Shown here piece after piece: positions 1 through 9,222 of a stretch of 64,000 nucleotides of DNA. The DNA is from Rhodococcus sp. OK519. GTDB taxonomy: Bacteria > Actinomycetota > Actinomycetes > Mycobacteriales > Mycobacteriaceae. The stretch is from contig NZ_QAOW01000002.1 of the NCBI RefSeq assembly GCF_003051005.1, forward strand, positions 372,001-436,000, in the 5' to 3' direction. A program made the translations under genes and the position numbers. Each line of letters opens with the position of its first letter. The first letter of the stretch is position 1. The notes beneath the pieces were generated by a model that had not been told where the DNA came from, searched no databases, and worked only from the letters and a program-made list of their open reading frames with translations.

Positions 1-89
1 TCGGAGTAGCGGTCGGCGTGTTCATGTGTGCGGGGCACTCGATCGTCCTCTTCGGGTAGGCGCAGGATCGGACTCGACGGTGTCGGCTC

Positions 90-410
90 CTACACAGCAG
101 ATTCGGCTGCGGCCCGCAGGCGGGCGTTCTCGGCGCGCAACTCGGCGCGCTCGTCCTCGAGTGTCAGGATGAGACCGATTCCGGTGAGGTTCACGCCGAG
201 CGCGACCAGTTCACCGATCCGGGTGAGCCGGTGCAGGTCGTCCTCGCTGTACCTGCGGGTGCCGCCCGCGGTACGCGACGGCGCGATCAGCCCACGACTT
301 TCGTACAGGCGGAGCGTCTGCGGACCGATCCCGGACAGCTCGGACGTCACCGAAATGCCGTAGACACCACGCTTCGAGCGTGAAGATTCCTCCGGCGGTT
401 GAATTCCCAC
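90..410 (-). CDS. MerR-family regulator, HspR-like
   Basis: Putative DNA-binding regulator of about 106 residues. The first two thirds form a MerR winged helix: GVYGISVTSELSG, the helix-turn-helix PQTLRLYESRGL, the wing GGTRRYSEDD, then GVNLTGI. The ISV..ELSG, PQTLR.YE..GL and GVNLTGI wording is closer to HspR-type repressors than to metal sensors, and no Cys ligands are visible. A short coiled coil (LRAENARLRA) ends the protein. GTG at 410 is chosen because homology begins just after it; the frame stays open to 788, but that part is Arg-rich and unlike MerR proteins. No dnaK, dnaJ or clpB gene is adjacent, so a heat-shock role is only a guess. It is divergent from the transporter at 556. Confidence 0.75.
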   Translation of the reverse strand: MGIQPPEESSRSKRGVYGISVTSELSGIGPQTLRLYESRGLIAPSRTAGGTRRYSEDDLHRLTRIGELVALGVNLTGIGLILTLEDERAELRAENARLRAAAESAV

Positions 411-555
411 GAAAGGAACGGTAGCAGTGCTCGGCGCCCGGAATCGGCAGCGGCTCACACAACCGGCCCGTCGCAGCGGTCGGACGGCCCGCGAGTAGAG
501 TTCCCGCCGGTATATGCAGTTCAGCGACACCTCGGTAGATCGGCGGACGTAGGCA

Positions 556-1482
556 GTGTCGGGTGTGGTCGCAGGCTTCACGGTCATCTTCGTCGTCATC
601 GCGATCGGGTTCTTCCTCGGTCGCAGCGGGACCCTCGGCGAGCACGGGCAGGTCGTGCTCAGCCGCCTGGTGTTCTTCGTCGCCACGCCGGCCCTCCTGT
701 TCGACACCCTCGCGAACTCCGACCTGTCGGTGGTGTTCTCCCCCACCCTTGCGGTCGCTGCGGCGACGGCCTTCGCGGTCGCCGGCATCTACCTCCTGAT
801 CGCGCGCCTGTGGCTTCGCCGGCCGCTTCCGGAACTGGCCATCGGCGCGCTTGCGTCGTCGTACGTGAACTCGGCGAACCTGGGCATCCCCATCGCCGTC
901 TTCGTGCTCGGTGACGCGTCGTTCGTGGCGCCGCTACTGCTGTTCCAGATCATGATCTTCTCGCCGATCGCGCTCACGGTGCTCGACATCAGCACGACGC
1001 GTCAGGGCGCGTCCCGGCTCGAGACGGTCACCGCGCCGTTCAAGAACCCGATCGTGGTGGCGGGCGCCGCCGGTCTCGTCGTCGCAGTGTCCGGATGGAC
1101 GCCGCCCGAGGCGTTGATGCAGCCGTTCCAACTGATCGGCGGCGCCTCGGTGCCGGGCGCGCTGCTCGCGTTCGGCCTGTCCCTGTACGGCGTGCGAGTG
1201 CTGGAGAAGGGTGCGAGCCCGCGACGCGACGTCGCGCTCGCGTCCGCGCTCAAGATCTTCGTGCAGCCCGTCCTCGCGTATGTGATGGCCCGGTTCGTGA
1301 TGGGCCTCGACGGTCACGAACTGTTCGCGATCGTCGTCGTCTCGACTCTGCCCACCGCGCAGAACGTATTCGTGTACGCCAGCCGGTACCAGCGCGGCAT
1401 GGTTCTCGCCCGCGATGCCGCCTTCGTCACCACCCTCGCCTCGATCCCCGCGATCGCGCTCGTCGCGGCGCTGTTGACCTGA
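556..1482 (+). CDS. Auxin efflux carrier (AEC) family transporter
   Basis: Integral membrane protein of 308 residues with about ten hydrophobic segments along its whole length, beginning with VVAGFTVIFVVIAIGFFLG. It contains the AEC-type elements NLGIPIAVFVLGD near residues 101-113 and STLPTAQNVFVYA near residue 265; the latter carries the conserved polar residues of the C-terminal bundle. Members export organic acids or auxin-like anions; the substrate cannot be told from sequence. The start is GTG and no good ribosome binding site is visible, so it could be GTG at 565 instead. The VOC gene follows after 16 bp on the same strand and may be cotranscribed. Confidence 0.85.
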   Translation: MSGVVAGFTVIFVVIAIGFFLGRSGTLGEHGQVVLSRLVFFVATPALLFDTLANSDLSVVFSPTLAVAAATAFAVAGIYLLIARLWLRRPLPELAIGALASSYVNSANLGIPIAVFVLGDASFVAPLLLFQIMIFSPIALTVLDISTTRQGASRLETVTAPFKNPIVVAGAAGLVVAVSGWTPPEALMQPFQLIGGASVPGALLAFGLSLYGVRVLEKGASPRRDVALASALKIFVQPVLAYVMARFVMGLDGHELFAIVVVSTLPTAQNVFVYASRYQRGMVLARDAAFVTTLASIPAIALVAALLT

Positions 1483-1498
1483 TGCCATACTCGTTGTC

Positions 1499-1882
1499 AT
1501 GAAGATCAGCCTGACCAGCGTGTACGTCGACGACCAGGACAAGGCACTCGCGTTCTACACGGACGTCCTGGGCTTCGTGAAGAAGAACGAGATCCCCCTC
1601 GGCGAACACCGATGGCTCACCGTCGTCTCGGCCGAGGAACCCGACGGCACCGAACTGGTGCTCGAACCCGACCAGCATCCGGCCTCGAAGGCATTCAAGG
1701 AGGCCCTCGTCGCCGACGGCATCCCCTTCACCGCCTTCACCGTCCCCGACGTCCGGGCCGAATACGAGCGACTGAAGGACCGTGGCGTCGTGTTCACCCA
1801 GGAACCGCTGCAGATGGGTCCGGTGACCGTGGCGGTCCTGAACGACACGTGCGGCAACCTCATTCAGATCGCCAGTCAGTAG
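1499..1882 (+). CDS. VOC (glyoxalase/bleomycin resistance fold) protein
   Basis: A 127-residue single-module vicinal oxygen chelate protein. The N-terminal half has SVYVDDQDKALAFYTDVLGF, the usual first beta-alpha unit, and the C-terminal half has TVAVLNDTCGNLIQIAS, which matches the 'D..GN...l' ending of the family. HRWLTVVS and ELVLEPD supply possible metal-ligand positions (His40 and Glu56 by my count). Enzymes of this family include glyoxalases, dioxygenases and resistance proteins, so the reaction is not predictable. It lies 16 bp after the transporter and its 3' end faces the VWA gene. Confidence 0.85.
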   Translation: MKISLTSVYVDDQDKALAFYTDVLGFVKKNEIPLGEHRWLTVVSAEEPDGTELVLEPDQHPASKAFKEALVADGIPFTAFTVPDVRAEYERLKDRGVVFTQEPLQMGPVTVAVLNDTCGNLIQIASQ

Positions 1883-1895
1883 CGACGCGGGTCGG

Positions 1896-3854
1896 TCACC
1901 TGCCGGGTCGGCGCATCCGCATGTAGTCGCTGACGACGGCGGCACCGAGACCGTCGAGGTCGGGCGCCACCACCCGCCCACCGACGCGCTGGGCCATCCG
2001 GTCCACGACCCGCGCCAGGCCCGGGTCGTCGCCGAGCCGGAAGATCGTGACCTGCGCGCCGAGACGGGCGAGAGTGTCGAGTTCCCGGACCGTGAGTCCC
2101 AGCGTTCGCACACTCGGCGGGTAGTCGAAGTACGCCTGACCGTCGGGCTCGAGATGCGCGGTGGGTTCGCCGTCGGTGACGATGAGCACGACGGGCTGTG
2201 CGTTGGGGTGCCGGCGCAGGTGCCGGGCCGCGAGCAGCAGCGCGTGGTGCAGGTTGGTTCCCTGATCCCACGCGCCGTCCAGTCCGGCGAGTTCTGTGGC
2301 GGACAGGGCCTGGGCGTAGCGGCCGAACCCGATGAGCTGCAGGGCGTCTCCCCGGAACCGCGTGGTCACCAGGTGGTTCAGGGCGAGTGCGGTGCGCTTC
2401 ATCGGCACCCAGCGCCCGTCCATCACCATCGAGAACGACGTGTCCACCAGCAGCGCGACCGCGGCCTGCGCCCGCTGCTCGGTCTCGGCGACCTCGACGT
2501 CGGCCACCGTCATCCGCACCGGCATCCGGCCGGGCTCACGCAGAATCGCGTTGGTCAGTGTCCGCGTGACGTCCCACGGTTCGGTGTCCCCGAACTCCCA
2601 CGACCGCGACGCCCCCGTCGGCTCCCCCATCGACCCGGCGCGACGGGTCTCACGCTGTCCGCCGCGGTTTGCGAGACGTCCGGCGACGTCCCGAAGCGCC
2701 GTCTGCCCCAACTGACGCATCGCCTTCGGCGACAGCCGCCATTGACCGTCGGGCGCACGGTCGAAGAACCCCTGTTGCTGCAGCGCCCGCTCGAGATCGG
2801 CGAGCGTGCGCGCGTCGGCGACGGCCTCACCGCCGAGTTGCCGGGCGAGCGCCTCGGTGTCGATGTCGTCGAGCTGTGCTCCCGGATACTGTTGCGACAG
2901 TTGCTCGGACAGCCGCTCGAGATCGGCGACGTCGGCCATCGCCGACGTCCCCTCCCCCAGCCCGAGGCCCTCGTCGCCCCGGAACTGCGACGAGCCGTTC
3001 CAGTCCTCACCCGGCCGAACCGACTGGAGGTGCGCGTCCAGCCGGTCCAGCTGATTCATGAGCGACGGATCGCCGAAGGCCTGCTGCGCCAGGGCGTCCA
3101 GTTCGGCGCGCTGGTCGGGGGTGAGCGAGTTGCGTAGCCGCTGCGCGGCCGCTGCCCGGCGGGCCAGCGAATCGAGCAGTTCCTCCGTGTTGCGTGGGTT
3201 CTCGGGAAAGAACTCACCGTGACGGTCCATGAACTCCTCGAACTGCTGCGTGGTGTCCTCTCCGCGAGCATGGCTGTCCAGCAACGAGTTCAGATCCGCG
3301 AGCATCTCCCGAATACTCTCGCGATCCTCGTCCGTGGCGCCCTCGAGCACTTGCTTCATGCCGGCGAACCGCTGATCGAGCAGTTCGCGTCCCATCAGGT
3401 CGCGGATCTTCTCGTAATCCTCACGCGCCTGGCTGCTGCGCCAGTCGTAATCGGCCAGGTCCGCGACGGCCTGCGCGGTGGACGGCGGCAGTTCCTCGAT
3501 GCGCATCTCCGCGAACCGGGCGTCGTCGTCGAGAGCACGCGCGAGCGCCTTCCGTTCCTCGAGCACGGCACGATCGAGCAGTTCCCGCACCTCGTCGAGG
3601 GTGCCGCCGAGGTTGTTGCGCTGCAGCAGTTCCCGGCGCCGCTTGTTGGCCTGCGCGGCCAGGTCGTCGAGTCCGCGCCGGTCCCCGATGCCACGCCGCA
3701 ACAATTCCCGCAGCGCCTGGCGCGGCGACGCACCCTCGAGCACGTCGTCACCGATAGCGGACAGCGCGTCCCGCAGATCCACCGGGGGCGCCAGTGGATC
3801 GCCGCCTTCGTACGGGCCGTAGCGGGCTCCGCGAGACATCCCGTCTCCCTTCAC
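1896..3854 (-). CDS. VWA-domain protein (CoxE-like), partner of an AAA+ ATPase
   Basis: 652 residues. The first 400 are mostly charged helices. The C-terminal 200 form a von Willebrand A domain with a MIDAS site: LLVDTSFSM (DxSxS), GTNLHHAL (the Thr) and LIVTDGEPT (the Asp). The upstream neighbour, ending 9 bp before this gene starts, is an AAA+ ATPase, and the two are a conserved pair (Rv0959 and Rv0958 in M. tuberculosis). Such pairs resemble MoxR/VWA or Mg-chelatase ChlI/ChlD machines that load metals or remodel enzyme complexes. The substrate here is unknown. Its 3' end lies 13 bp from that of the VOC gene. Confidence 0.88.
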   Translation of the reverse strand: MKGDGMSRGARYGPYEGGDPLAPPVDLRDALSAIGDDVLEGASPRQALRELLRRGIGDRRGLDDLAAQANKRRRELLQRNNLGGTLDEVRELLDRAVLEERKALARALDDDARFAEMRIEELPPSTAQAVADLADYDWRSSQAREDYEKIRDLMGRELLDQRFAGMKQVLEGATDEDRESIREMLADLNSLLDSHARGEDTTQQFEEFMDRHGEFFPENPRNTEELLDSLARRAAAAQRLRNSLTPDQRAELDALAQQAFGDPSLMNQLDRLDAHLQSVRPGEDWNGSSQFRGDEGLGLGEGTSAMADVADLERLSEQLSQQYPGAQLDDIDTEALARQLGGEAVADARTLADLERALQQQGFFDRAPDGQWRLSPKAMRQLGQTALRDVAGRLANRGGQRETRRAGSMGEPTGASRSWEFGDTEPWDVTRTLTNAILREPGRMPVRMTVADVEVAETEQRAQAAVALLVDTSFSMVMDGRWVPMKRTALALNHLVTTRFRGDALQLIGFGRYAQALSATELAGLDGAWDQGTNLHHALLLAARHLRRHPNAQPVVLIVTDGEPTAHLEPDGQAYFDYPPSVRTLGLTVRELDTLARLGAQVTIFRLGDDPGLARVVDRMAQRVGGRVVAPDLDGLGAAVVSDYMRMRRPGR

Positions 3855-3863
3855 GAATTCCGA

Positions 3864-5258
3864 CTACGAGTAGACGGCCTGACCGTTCTCGTCGGGGTTC
3901 TTGGAGATCCGCCGTGCCAGGTACAGGCCCTCGAGGGCGAGTTCGGCGGCCGAGGCACGCTCCCCGTCGGTCTCCGCGCCGAGGCGACGTGCCACGTCGT
4001 CGAGCACGTCGAGTTCGGGAAGTTCGCCGAGCAGGGCCTTGGCGGTGACCCGTTCCCCGGTCACCACGGGCTGCCCCAGTTCGACGGCCGCCACGAGCGG
4101 CGCGAGGTCGATGCCACCCAGTCGGATGCGCGCGGTGTCGGCGGTGGCGCGCCGTAGCAGGTGCTCGAGGATCTCGAGTTCCCTTCCCTCCTCACCGGAT
4201 TCGAACTCGACCTTGCCGCGGAGTACCTCGACGATCGTGCCGAGATCGATGGGACGGGCCACCGCCTCGGCCTCGCCGAGCACCGCGCTGCGATGCACCG
4301 CGGCAGCGCTCACCGTCTCGGCGCCCGCCACCGCGAAGCGGGCCGAGACGCCCGAGCGCTGGTCCACCGACGTCGACTCGCGCAGCAAGCGAGTGAACCG
4401 GGCAAGGACCTCGAGCAGGTGGTGCGGCACGACGGCCTGCAGGTTCGCCTCCTGCTGGACCACCGCAATCTCGTCCTCGAGCATCGACGGGTAGTGCGTG
4501 CGGATCTCGGCACCGAACCGGTCCTTGAGCGGGGTGATGATGCGGCCCCGGTTGGTGTAGTCCTCGGGGTTGGCGCTGGCGACGAGCAGCACGTCGAGCG
4601 GCAACCGCAGGGTGTACCCGCGGACCTGGATGTCGCGTTCTTCCATGACATTGAGCAGCGACACCTGGATTCGCTCGGCCAGGTCCGGCAGTTCGTTGAT
4701 CGCGACGATGCCGCGGTGCGCCCGGGGCACCAGCCCGAAGTGGATGGTCTCCGGGTCGCCGAGACTGCGGCCCTCCGCAACCTTGACGGGGTCGACGTCG
4801 CCGACCAGATCGGCCACCGAAGTGTCCGGGGTGGCGAGCTTCTCGGCGTACCGCTCACTGCGGTGCCGCCACGTCACCGGCAGCGCGTCGCCCAGTTCGG
4901 CGGCCCGGCGCAGCGAGATCGGGGTGATCGGCTCGTACGGGTGCTCCCCCAGTTCGGAGCCGTCGATCACCGGCGTCCACTCGTCGAGCAGCAGGCTCAG
5001 GGTGCGCAGCAGTCGGGTCTTGCCCTGACCGCGTTCGCCGAGGAGCACGACGTCGTGGCCGGCGATGAGGGCCCGCTCGAGCTGCGGCAGCACCGTCTCC
5101 TCGAAACCGACGATGCCGGGCCACGGATCGACCCCGTCACGCAGCGCGGCGAGCAGGTTCTCCCGCATCTCGTCCTTGACCGAACGCTGGAGGTGTCCGG
5201 ACGCGCGGAGTTGGCCGAGGGTCCGCGGCAGATGCACTGGCAGTGTGGCAGTCACCAC
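3864..5258 (-). CDS. AAA+ ATPase, magnesium-chelatase ChlI/MoxR-like
   Basis: 464 residues, cytoplasmic. Walker A is GERGQGKTRLL near residue 74. The Walker B region reads GIVAINELPDLAERIQ, with Asn in place of the usual first Asp; I recall this as typical of this subfamily rather than a defect. Sensor 1 is LLVASANPEDYTNRG, and an arginine-rich segment follows (ITPLKDRFGAEIRTHYP). It is the first gene of a two-gene minus-strand operon with the VWA protein, and the pair presumably forms an ATP-driven chaperone or metal-insertion complex. It is not a sigma-54 activator, because the GAFTGA loop is absent. The start is GTG-type, and the alpha/beta hydrolase at 5344 is divergent. Confidence 0.88.
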   Translation of the reverse strand: MVTATLPVHLPRTLGQLRASGHLQRSVKDEMRENLLAALRDGVDPWPGIVGFEETVLPQLERALIAGHDVVLLGERGQGKTRLLRTLSLLLDEWTPVIDGSELGEHPYEPITPISLRRAAELGDALPVTWRHRSERYAEKLATPDTSVADLVGDVDPVKVAEGRSLGDPETIHFGLVPRAHRGIVAINELPDLAERIQVSLLNVMEERDIQVRGYTLRLPLDVLLVASANPEDYTNRGRIITPLKDRFGAEIRTHYPSMLEDEIAVVQQEANLQAVVPHHLLEVLARFTRLLRESTSVDQRSGVSARFAVAGAETVSAAAVHRSAVLGEAEAVARPIDLGTIVEVLRGKVEFESGEEGRELEILEHLLRRATADTARIRLGGIDLAPLVAAVELGQPVVTGERVTAKALLGELPELDVLDDVARRLGAETDGERASAAELALEGLYLARRISKNPDENGQAVYS

Positions 5259-5343
5259 TCCAAGTTACGAGTGTTCGGGCGATTCGGCACGTGGGACCGC
5301 CGACGCGCACGAAGTCGACAGCGCGCTCTGATAGACACACCTC

Positions 5344-6309
5344 ATGGCCGACACCGAGATCACGTTCACCACCGGCGACATCACTCTGCACGGCAGCCTC
5401 CGTCTCCCGGTCGGCTCCGGCCCGGACGCGCCCGCGCCCGCGGTGCTGCTGCTCGCCGGCAGCGGTCCCACCGATCGCAACGGTGACAGCGCGCTCCTGC
5501 CCGGCTCGATCGGCACCCTCGCGTTCCTCGCAGACCTGCTCGAGAAGCACGGCTACGCGAGCCTGCGCTACGACAAGCTCGGCAGCGGCTCCACCGGGTT
5601 GGGGCCCTACGACATCGAGGACATCGGCGACCTGGGCTTCTCGGTGTTCACCGAATCGGCCCGCGCGGGGTTGGATTTCCTCGCGAGCCGAGCCGCCGTC
5701 GACCCCGAACGGGTGTACGCCGTCGGCCACAGCGAGGGCGCGCTGATCGCGCTGGCACTTGCCGGCAGCGGCGCTGCCGTCGCGGGTGTGGGCCTGCTCG
5801 AGCCGCTCGCGGTCCGCCTGCTGGACCTGCTGACAACGCAGATCGACGGACAGCTCACGGCTGTGGTGGCCGCCGGGCAACTGCCCGTGGAACTGGCAGA
5901 CGAGTTGCGCGTCGCGCTCGCCGGCGCCGTCGAATCACTGCGGAGCGATGCGACGCTGAGCGACGACCTGCCGGACCCGCTGCGCGCCGCCGGACTGGTG
6001 CCCGCCAACGCCCGCGCCCTCGCCGAGGAGGACGCGCTCGACCCGCGCGAACTCGCCGGAGATCTGCCCGCCGGGATGCCCGTCGTGACGAGTTGCTCGG
6101 CCAAGGACATCCAGCTGAGCAGCAGCGACGTCGACGCTCTCGACGCCGCGCTCGCCCACACCGCCCTCACGTCGCTGCGGATGACGACCGCCAACCACGT
6201 GCTCAAGGAGATCGGCGACGACGCCTCCACGGGCGCCGACTACATCGCGCCGCTGCCGTGGTCGGCCGAGTTCACCGACGGTTTCGAGGGCTGGCTGCGC
6301 AGCCTCTGA
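5344..6309 (+). CDS. Alpha/beta hydrolase
   Basis: 321 residues, cytoplasmic, with no signal peptide. The oxyanion region is LLAGSGPTDRNGDS, the nucleophile elbow is GHSEGAL (Ser near residue 130), and the C-terminal TTANHVLKEIG holds the probable catalytic His. LRYDKLGSGST precedes the elbow, as in carbon-ester hydrolases and dipeptidyl-peptidase-like hydrolases. A helical cap (about residues 165-235) lies between the elbow and the acid. Physiological substrate unknown. The gene is divergent from the AAA+ ATPase and is followed by a 350-bp regulatory region. Confidence 0.82.
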   Translation: MADTEITFTTGDITLHGSLRLPVGSGPDAPAPAVLLLAGSGPTDRNGDSALLPGSIGTLAFLADLLEKHGYASLRYDKLGSGSTGLGPYDIEDIGDLGFSVFTESARAGLDFLASRAAVDPERVYAVGHSEGALIALALAGSGAAVAGVGLLEPLAVRLLDLLTTQIDGQLTAVVAAGQLPVELADELRVALAGAVESLRSDATLSDDLPDPLRAAGLVPANARALAEEDALDPRELAGDLPAGMPVVTSCSAKDIQLSSSDVDALDAALAHTALTSLRMTTANHVLKEIGDDASTGADYIAPLPWSAEFTDGFEGWLRSL

Positions 6310-6426
6310 CACCCCGCCGGGAGGGCCCGGCGACACGCTCGACAAAAAACCGAGATGTCGCCGGGCGGTCACTGCTGTATGGTCATCCGTTAACCAACGG
6401 GCACACACGAGAAAGGTACGGTCACG

Positions 6427-6555
6427 ATGCGCGTCGAAAGCCCCGCGAAGAATGCAATGCAGCTTCGCAGCAAGCATTTTTCTCACGATCACGTATTTGC
6501 AGCCGTACCCGCGTGGCACAGCCCCGCAGCCTTCGATCGACGGCACCGAGAATGA
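6427..6555 (+). CDS. Candidate leader peptide of 42 residues
   Basis: Short frame ATG 6427 to TGA 6555, preceded by GAGAAAGG at 6409-6416. The product is 42 residues and has no hydrophobic segment. It is rich in His (codons 17, 20, 22, 31 and 40) and Phe (18, 24, 36), with one Trp at codon 30. The frame is less GC-rich than its neighbours in the middle (codons 16-25). The stop codon lies inside a 9-bp inverted repeat, and an intrinsic terminator follows at once, which is the layout of a transcription attenuator. I recognise no homologue. It could also be chance coding in an untranslated leader. Confidence 0.45.
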   Translation: MRVESPAKNAMQLRSKHFSHDHVFAAVPAWHSPAAFDRRHRE

Positions 6556-6582
6556 GTCACCCGTAACCGGCACCATTCTCGG
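6546..6582 (+). promoter_or_regulatory. Possible competing RNA hairpin over the leader stop codon
   Basis: CCGAGAATG at 6546-6554 is exactly complementary to CATTCTCGG at 6574-6582. The 5' arm contains most of the leader-peptide stop codon and the 3' arm ends on the first base of the terminator stem. A ribosome finishing the leader would cover the 5' arm. GGCACC copies at 6542-6547 and 6569-6574 could also pair with the 3' arm of the terminator. This is compatible with alternative folding, but it is inferred by eye. Confidence 0.4.
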
Positions 6583-6620
6583 GCACCCGAAGGCACACCG
6601 CCTCGGGTGCCTTTTCTTTT
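6582..6620 (+). terminator. Intrinsic terminator (possible attenuator)
   Basis: GGCACCCGA (6582-6590) pairs perfectly with TCGGGTGCC (6603-6611) and is followed by TTTTCTTTT. This is the best Rho-independent terminator in the window. It lies between the candidate leader peptide and the small gene at 6658, upstream of that gene's own ribosome binding site, so read-through would be needed unless a promoter lies in the 37 bases after it. Confidence 0.75.
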
Positions 6621-6657
6621 GCCGCTTTCACCCATACACAGTTCAGGAGAACCACAC

Positions 6658-6906
6658 ATGAAGCTTCGTCTCGGCGCACTGAGCGCCCACCGACAGGACC
6701 TGCCCGGTGACCTCACCGGACAGGTCGTCACCCTCGACCTCACTCACATCGACGCAGGCCAGGATGCGGCCACGGCGCAACTCATCAGTCAGTTGCTCGC
6801 CCGCGGCGCGGCCCGCCTGGTCATCTCGGGCACCGACGACGCCAGTGCCCGCGCGCTGGTCGAGTCCGCACAGCACAACGCTCCCCCGTCCGGTCTCGCG
6901 GCCTGA
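6658..6906 (+). CDS. Small conserved-type protein, unknown function
   Basis: 82 residues from ATG 6658, preceded by AGGAGA at good spacing. The frame extends upstream to 6607, but that part covers the terminator tail. The central segment, QVVTLDLTHIDAGQDAAT followed by LISQLLARGAARLVISGTD, alternates strand and helix and faintly recalls a STAS or Rossmann half-domain; I do not assign it. There are no Cys residues, signal peptide or membrane segments. It is the only gene downstream of the candidate attenuator and faces purH tail to tail. Confidence 0.6.
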   Translation: MKLRLGALSAHRQDLPGDLTGQVVTLDLTHIDAGQDAATAQLISQLLARGAARLVISGTDDASARALVESAQHNAPPSGLAA

Positions 6907-6950
6907 GGCACTCGAGACCGCGACGAGGGAGCGTCGCAGCGAAGGTCCGA

Positions 6951-8534
6951 TCAGTGCGCGAAGTGGCGCGCACCGGTCAGGTAGAGCGTGACGCCGGCCT
7001 CGCGGGCGGCCTCGACGACCTCGTTGTCACGGACCGATCCACCCGGCTGGACGACGGCGCGGACACCGGCGTCGAGCAGGACCTGCAGTCCGTCGGGGAA
7101 CGGGAAGAACGCGTCGGACGCGGCCACCGAACCCTTGGCACGGTCACCGGCACGCTGCACCGCGAGATGCGCGGAGTCGACGCGGTTGACCTGACCCATG
7201 CCCACGCCCACCGAGGCACCGTCGTTCGCCAGCAGGATCGCGTTGGACTTCACGGCACGGCATGCGCGCCACGCGAACTCGAGGTCCGCGAGGGTCTTCG
7301 CGTCCGCGGCCTCACCGACGACGAGCGTCCAGTTGGCCGAATTGTCGCCGTCCGCGTCGAGGACGTCGCGGTCCTGCAGCAGCGCGCCGCCGGAGATCGG
7401 ACGCAGTTCGATGCCGGTCTCGGTGGGAGCGGCGGCCTCGAGGACACGCACGTTCTTCTTGCGAGCCAGCACCTCGACGGCACCCGGCGCGTACGACGGG
7501 GCGATGACGACCTCGGTGAAGATGTCGGCGACCTGCTCGGCCATCTCGACGGTCACCTCACGGTTCGCGGCGATGACGCCACCGAACGCGGAAACCGGAT
7601 CGCACGCGTGCGCCTTGCGATGCGCCTCGGCGATGTCGGCGCCGACCGCGATGCCGCACGGGTTGGCGTGCTTGATGATCGCGACGGCAGGCTCGGAGTG
7701 GTCGTACGCGGCACGCCACGCGGCGTCACCGTCGGTGTAGTTGTTGTACGACATTTCCTTGCCGTGGAACTGCTTCGCCTGCGCGAGGCCCGCCGGGCCG
7801 GCCGGGCTGTCGTACAGCGCCGCAGCCTGGTGCGGGTTCTCGCCGTAGCGCAGCACCGCCGAACGGTCCCACGTCGCACCGACCCACCGCGGGAACTGCG
7901 ACTGTGCCGAATCGTCCTCCACTCCGCTCGGGACGGACTCGACCAGCGTGGACGTCATCCAGTTGGCGACCGCGACGTCATAGGACGCGGTGTGCTGGAA
8001 CGCCTGCGCGGCCAGTGCGGTCCGCTCGAAGAGGTTGAAGCCGCCGGCCTCGACCGCAGCGAGGACGCCCTCGTACTTCTTCGGGTCGACGATGACCGCG
8101 ACCGACGGGTGGTTCTTGGCCGCCGCACGCACCATCGACGGGCCGCCGATGTCGATCTGCTCGACGCACTCGTCCGGGCTGGCACCCGACGCGACGGTGT
8201 GCGTGAACGGGTAGAGGTTCACGATCACCAACTGGAACGCCTCGATGCCCAGCTCCTCGAGCTGCGCGAGATGCTCCGGCTTGCGGGTGTCGGCGAGGAC
8301 ACCGGCGTGCACGCGAGGGTGCAGCGTCTTCACGCGGCCCTCGAGGCACTCGGGGAAGCCGGTCAGGTCTTCGACTTTGGTGACCGGGATGCCGGCATCG
8401 GCGATCTTGGCAGCGGTGGAACCGGTGGAAACCAGTTCGACACCGGCCTGGTGCAGGCCGGTGGCCAGTTCGACCAGGCCGGTCTTGTCGTAGACGCTGA
8501 CCAGTGCACGGCGCACTGCCTTGCGTTCACTCAC
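6951..8534 (-). CDS. purH: Bifunctional AICAR formyltransferase / IMP cyclohydrolase
   Basis: 527 residues, the usual PurH length. It catalyses the last two steps of IMP synthesis. The N-terminal MGS-like IMP cyclohydrolase domain begins [17 protein letters not shown] and contains [16 protein letters not shown] and [13 protein letters not shown]. The transformylase domain has [29 protein letters not shown] and the end [10 protein letters not shown]. The start is GTG at 8534, which overlaps the end of purN by 8 bp, so the two are translationally coupled. The pair purN-purH is in the same order as Rv0956-Rv0957. Confidence 0.97.
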   Translation of the reverse strand: MSERKAVRRALVSVYDKTGLVELATGLHQAGVELVSTGSTAAKIADAGIPVTKVEDLTGFPECLEGRVKTLHPRVHAGVLADTRKPEHLAQLEELGIEAFQLVIVNLYPFTHTVASGASPDECVEQIDIGGPSMVRAAAKNHPSVAVIVDPKKYEGVLAAVEAGGFNLFERTALAAQAFQHTASYDVAVANWMTSTLVESVPSGVEDDSAQSQFPRWVGATWDRSAVLRYGENPHQAAALYDSPAGPAGLAQAKQFHGKEMSYNNYTDGDAAWRAAYDHSEPAVAIIKHANPCGIAVGADIAEAHRKAHACDPVSAFGGVIAANREVTVEMAEQVADIFTEVVIAPSYAPGAVEVLARKKNVRVLEAAAPTETGIELRPISGGALLQDRDVLDADGDNSANWTLVVGEAADAKTLADLEFAWRACRAVKSNAILLANDGASVGVGMGQVNRVDSAHLAVQRAGDRAKGSVAASDAFFPFPDGLQVLLDAGVRAVVQPGGSVRDNEVVEAAREAGVTLYLTGARHFAH

Positions 8535-9135
8535 TTGGGATCACGGCCTTTCGTCCGTCGGAAACAACACCTCGGAGGGCGACGGCGGCCACGATCTCGG
8601 CCAGCAGTCTCCGCTCGACATTCTTGATGCGCTCGTGCAGCGCGGCCTCGTCGTCGCCGTCGAGAACCTCGACCGGCTCCTGCGCCAGGATCGGGCCGGT
8701 GTCGACGCCACCGTCGACCAGATGGACCGTCGACCCGGTCACCCGGACGCCGTATGCGAGCGCGTCTCGCACCGCGTGTGCGCCGGGAAACGACGGCAGC
8801 AGCGCGGGGTGCGTGTTGATGATGCGGCCCGCGAAGCGCTCCATGAACGCGGGGCCGAGGATCTTCATGAAACCGGCGCTGACGATCAGATCAGGCTCGT
8901 GCGCGGACACTGCCTCGGTGAGCGCGACGTCCCAGGCGGCACGGTCGGCGTGATCGCGCAGCGACACCTTGAAGTGCGCGACGTCTGCCGCGTCGGCGTG
9001 GTCGGTGGCGGCGCAGTCCCGGTCGACCCCGACAGCGACGATGGTCGCCGGGTAGCCCTCGGTGCGCGTGGCCTCGATGAGCGCCTGCAACAGGCTGCCC
9101 GTCCCCGATGCGAGTACGACGATCCGAGCGGGCAC
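8527..9135 (-). CDS. purN: Phosphoribosylglycinamide formyltransferase
   Basis: About 202 residues. It transfers formyl from 10-formyl-THF to GAR in purine synthesis. The substrate loop is [50 protein letters not shown] carries the Asn-His-Asp catalytic set together with [15 protein letters not shown]. The GTG at 9135 has no ribosome binding site. AGGAG lies further upstream, at about 9178, ahead of an in-frame CTG, so the true N-terminus may be a little longer. It is the first gene of the purNH operon. Confidence 0.95.
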   Translation of the reverse strand: MPARIVVLASGTGSLLQALIEATRTEGYPATIVAVGVDRDCAATDHADAADVAHFKVSLRDHADRAAWDVALTEAVSAHEPDLIVSAGFMKILGPAFMERFAGRIINTHPALLPSFPGAHAVRDALAYGVRVTGSTVHLVDGGVDTGPILAQEPVEVLDGDDEAALHERIKNVERRLLAEIVAAVALRGVVSDGRKAVIPSE

Positions 9136-9222
9136 CGTGGGCCGCAGCTGGTCACGCGTGGCAGTCAGCGCACTACTCCTGGTATTCGAGACGATCGGAC
9201 CGCGTCACGGGCCGACCCAAGC

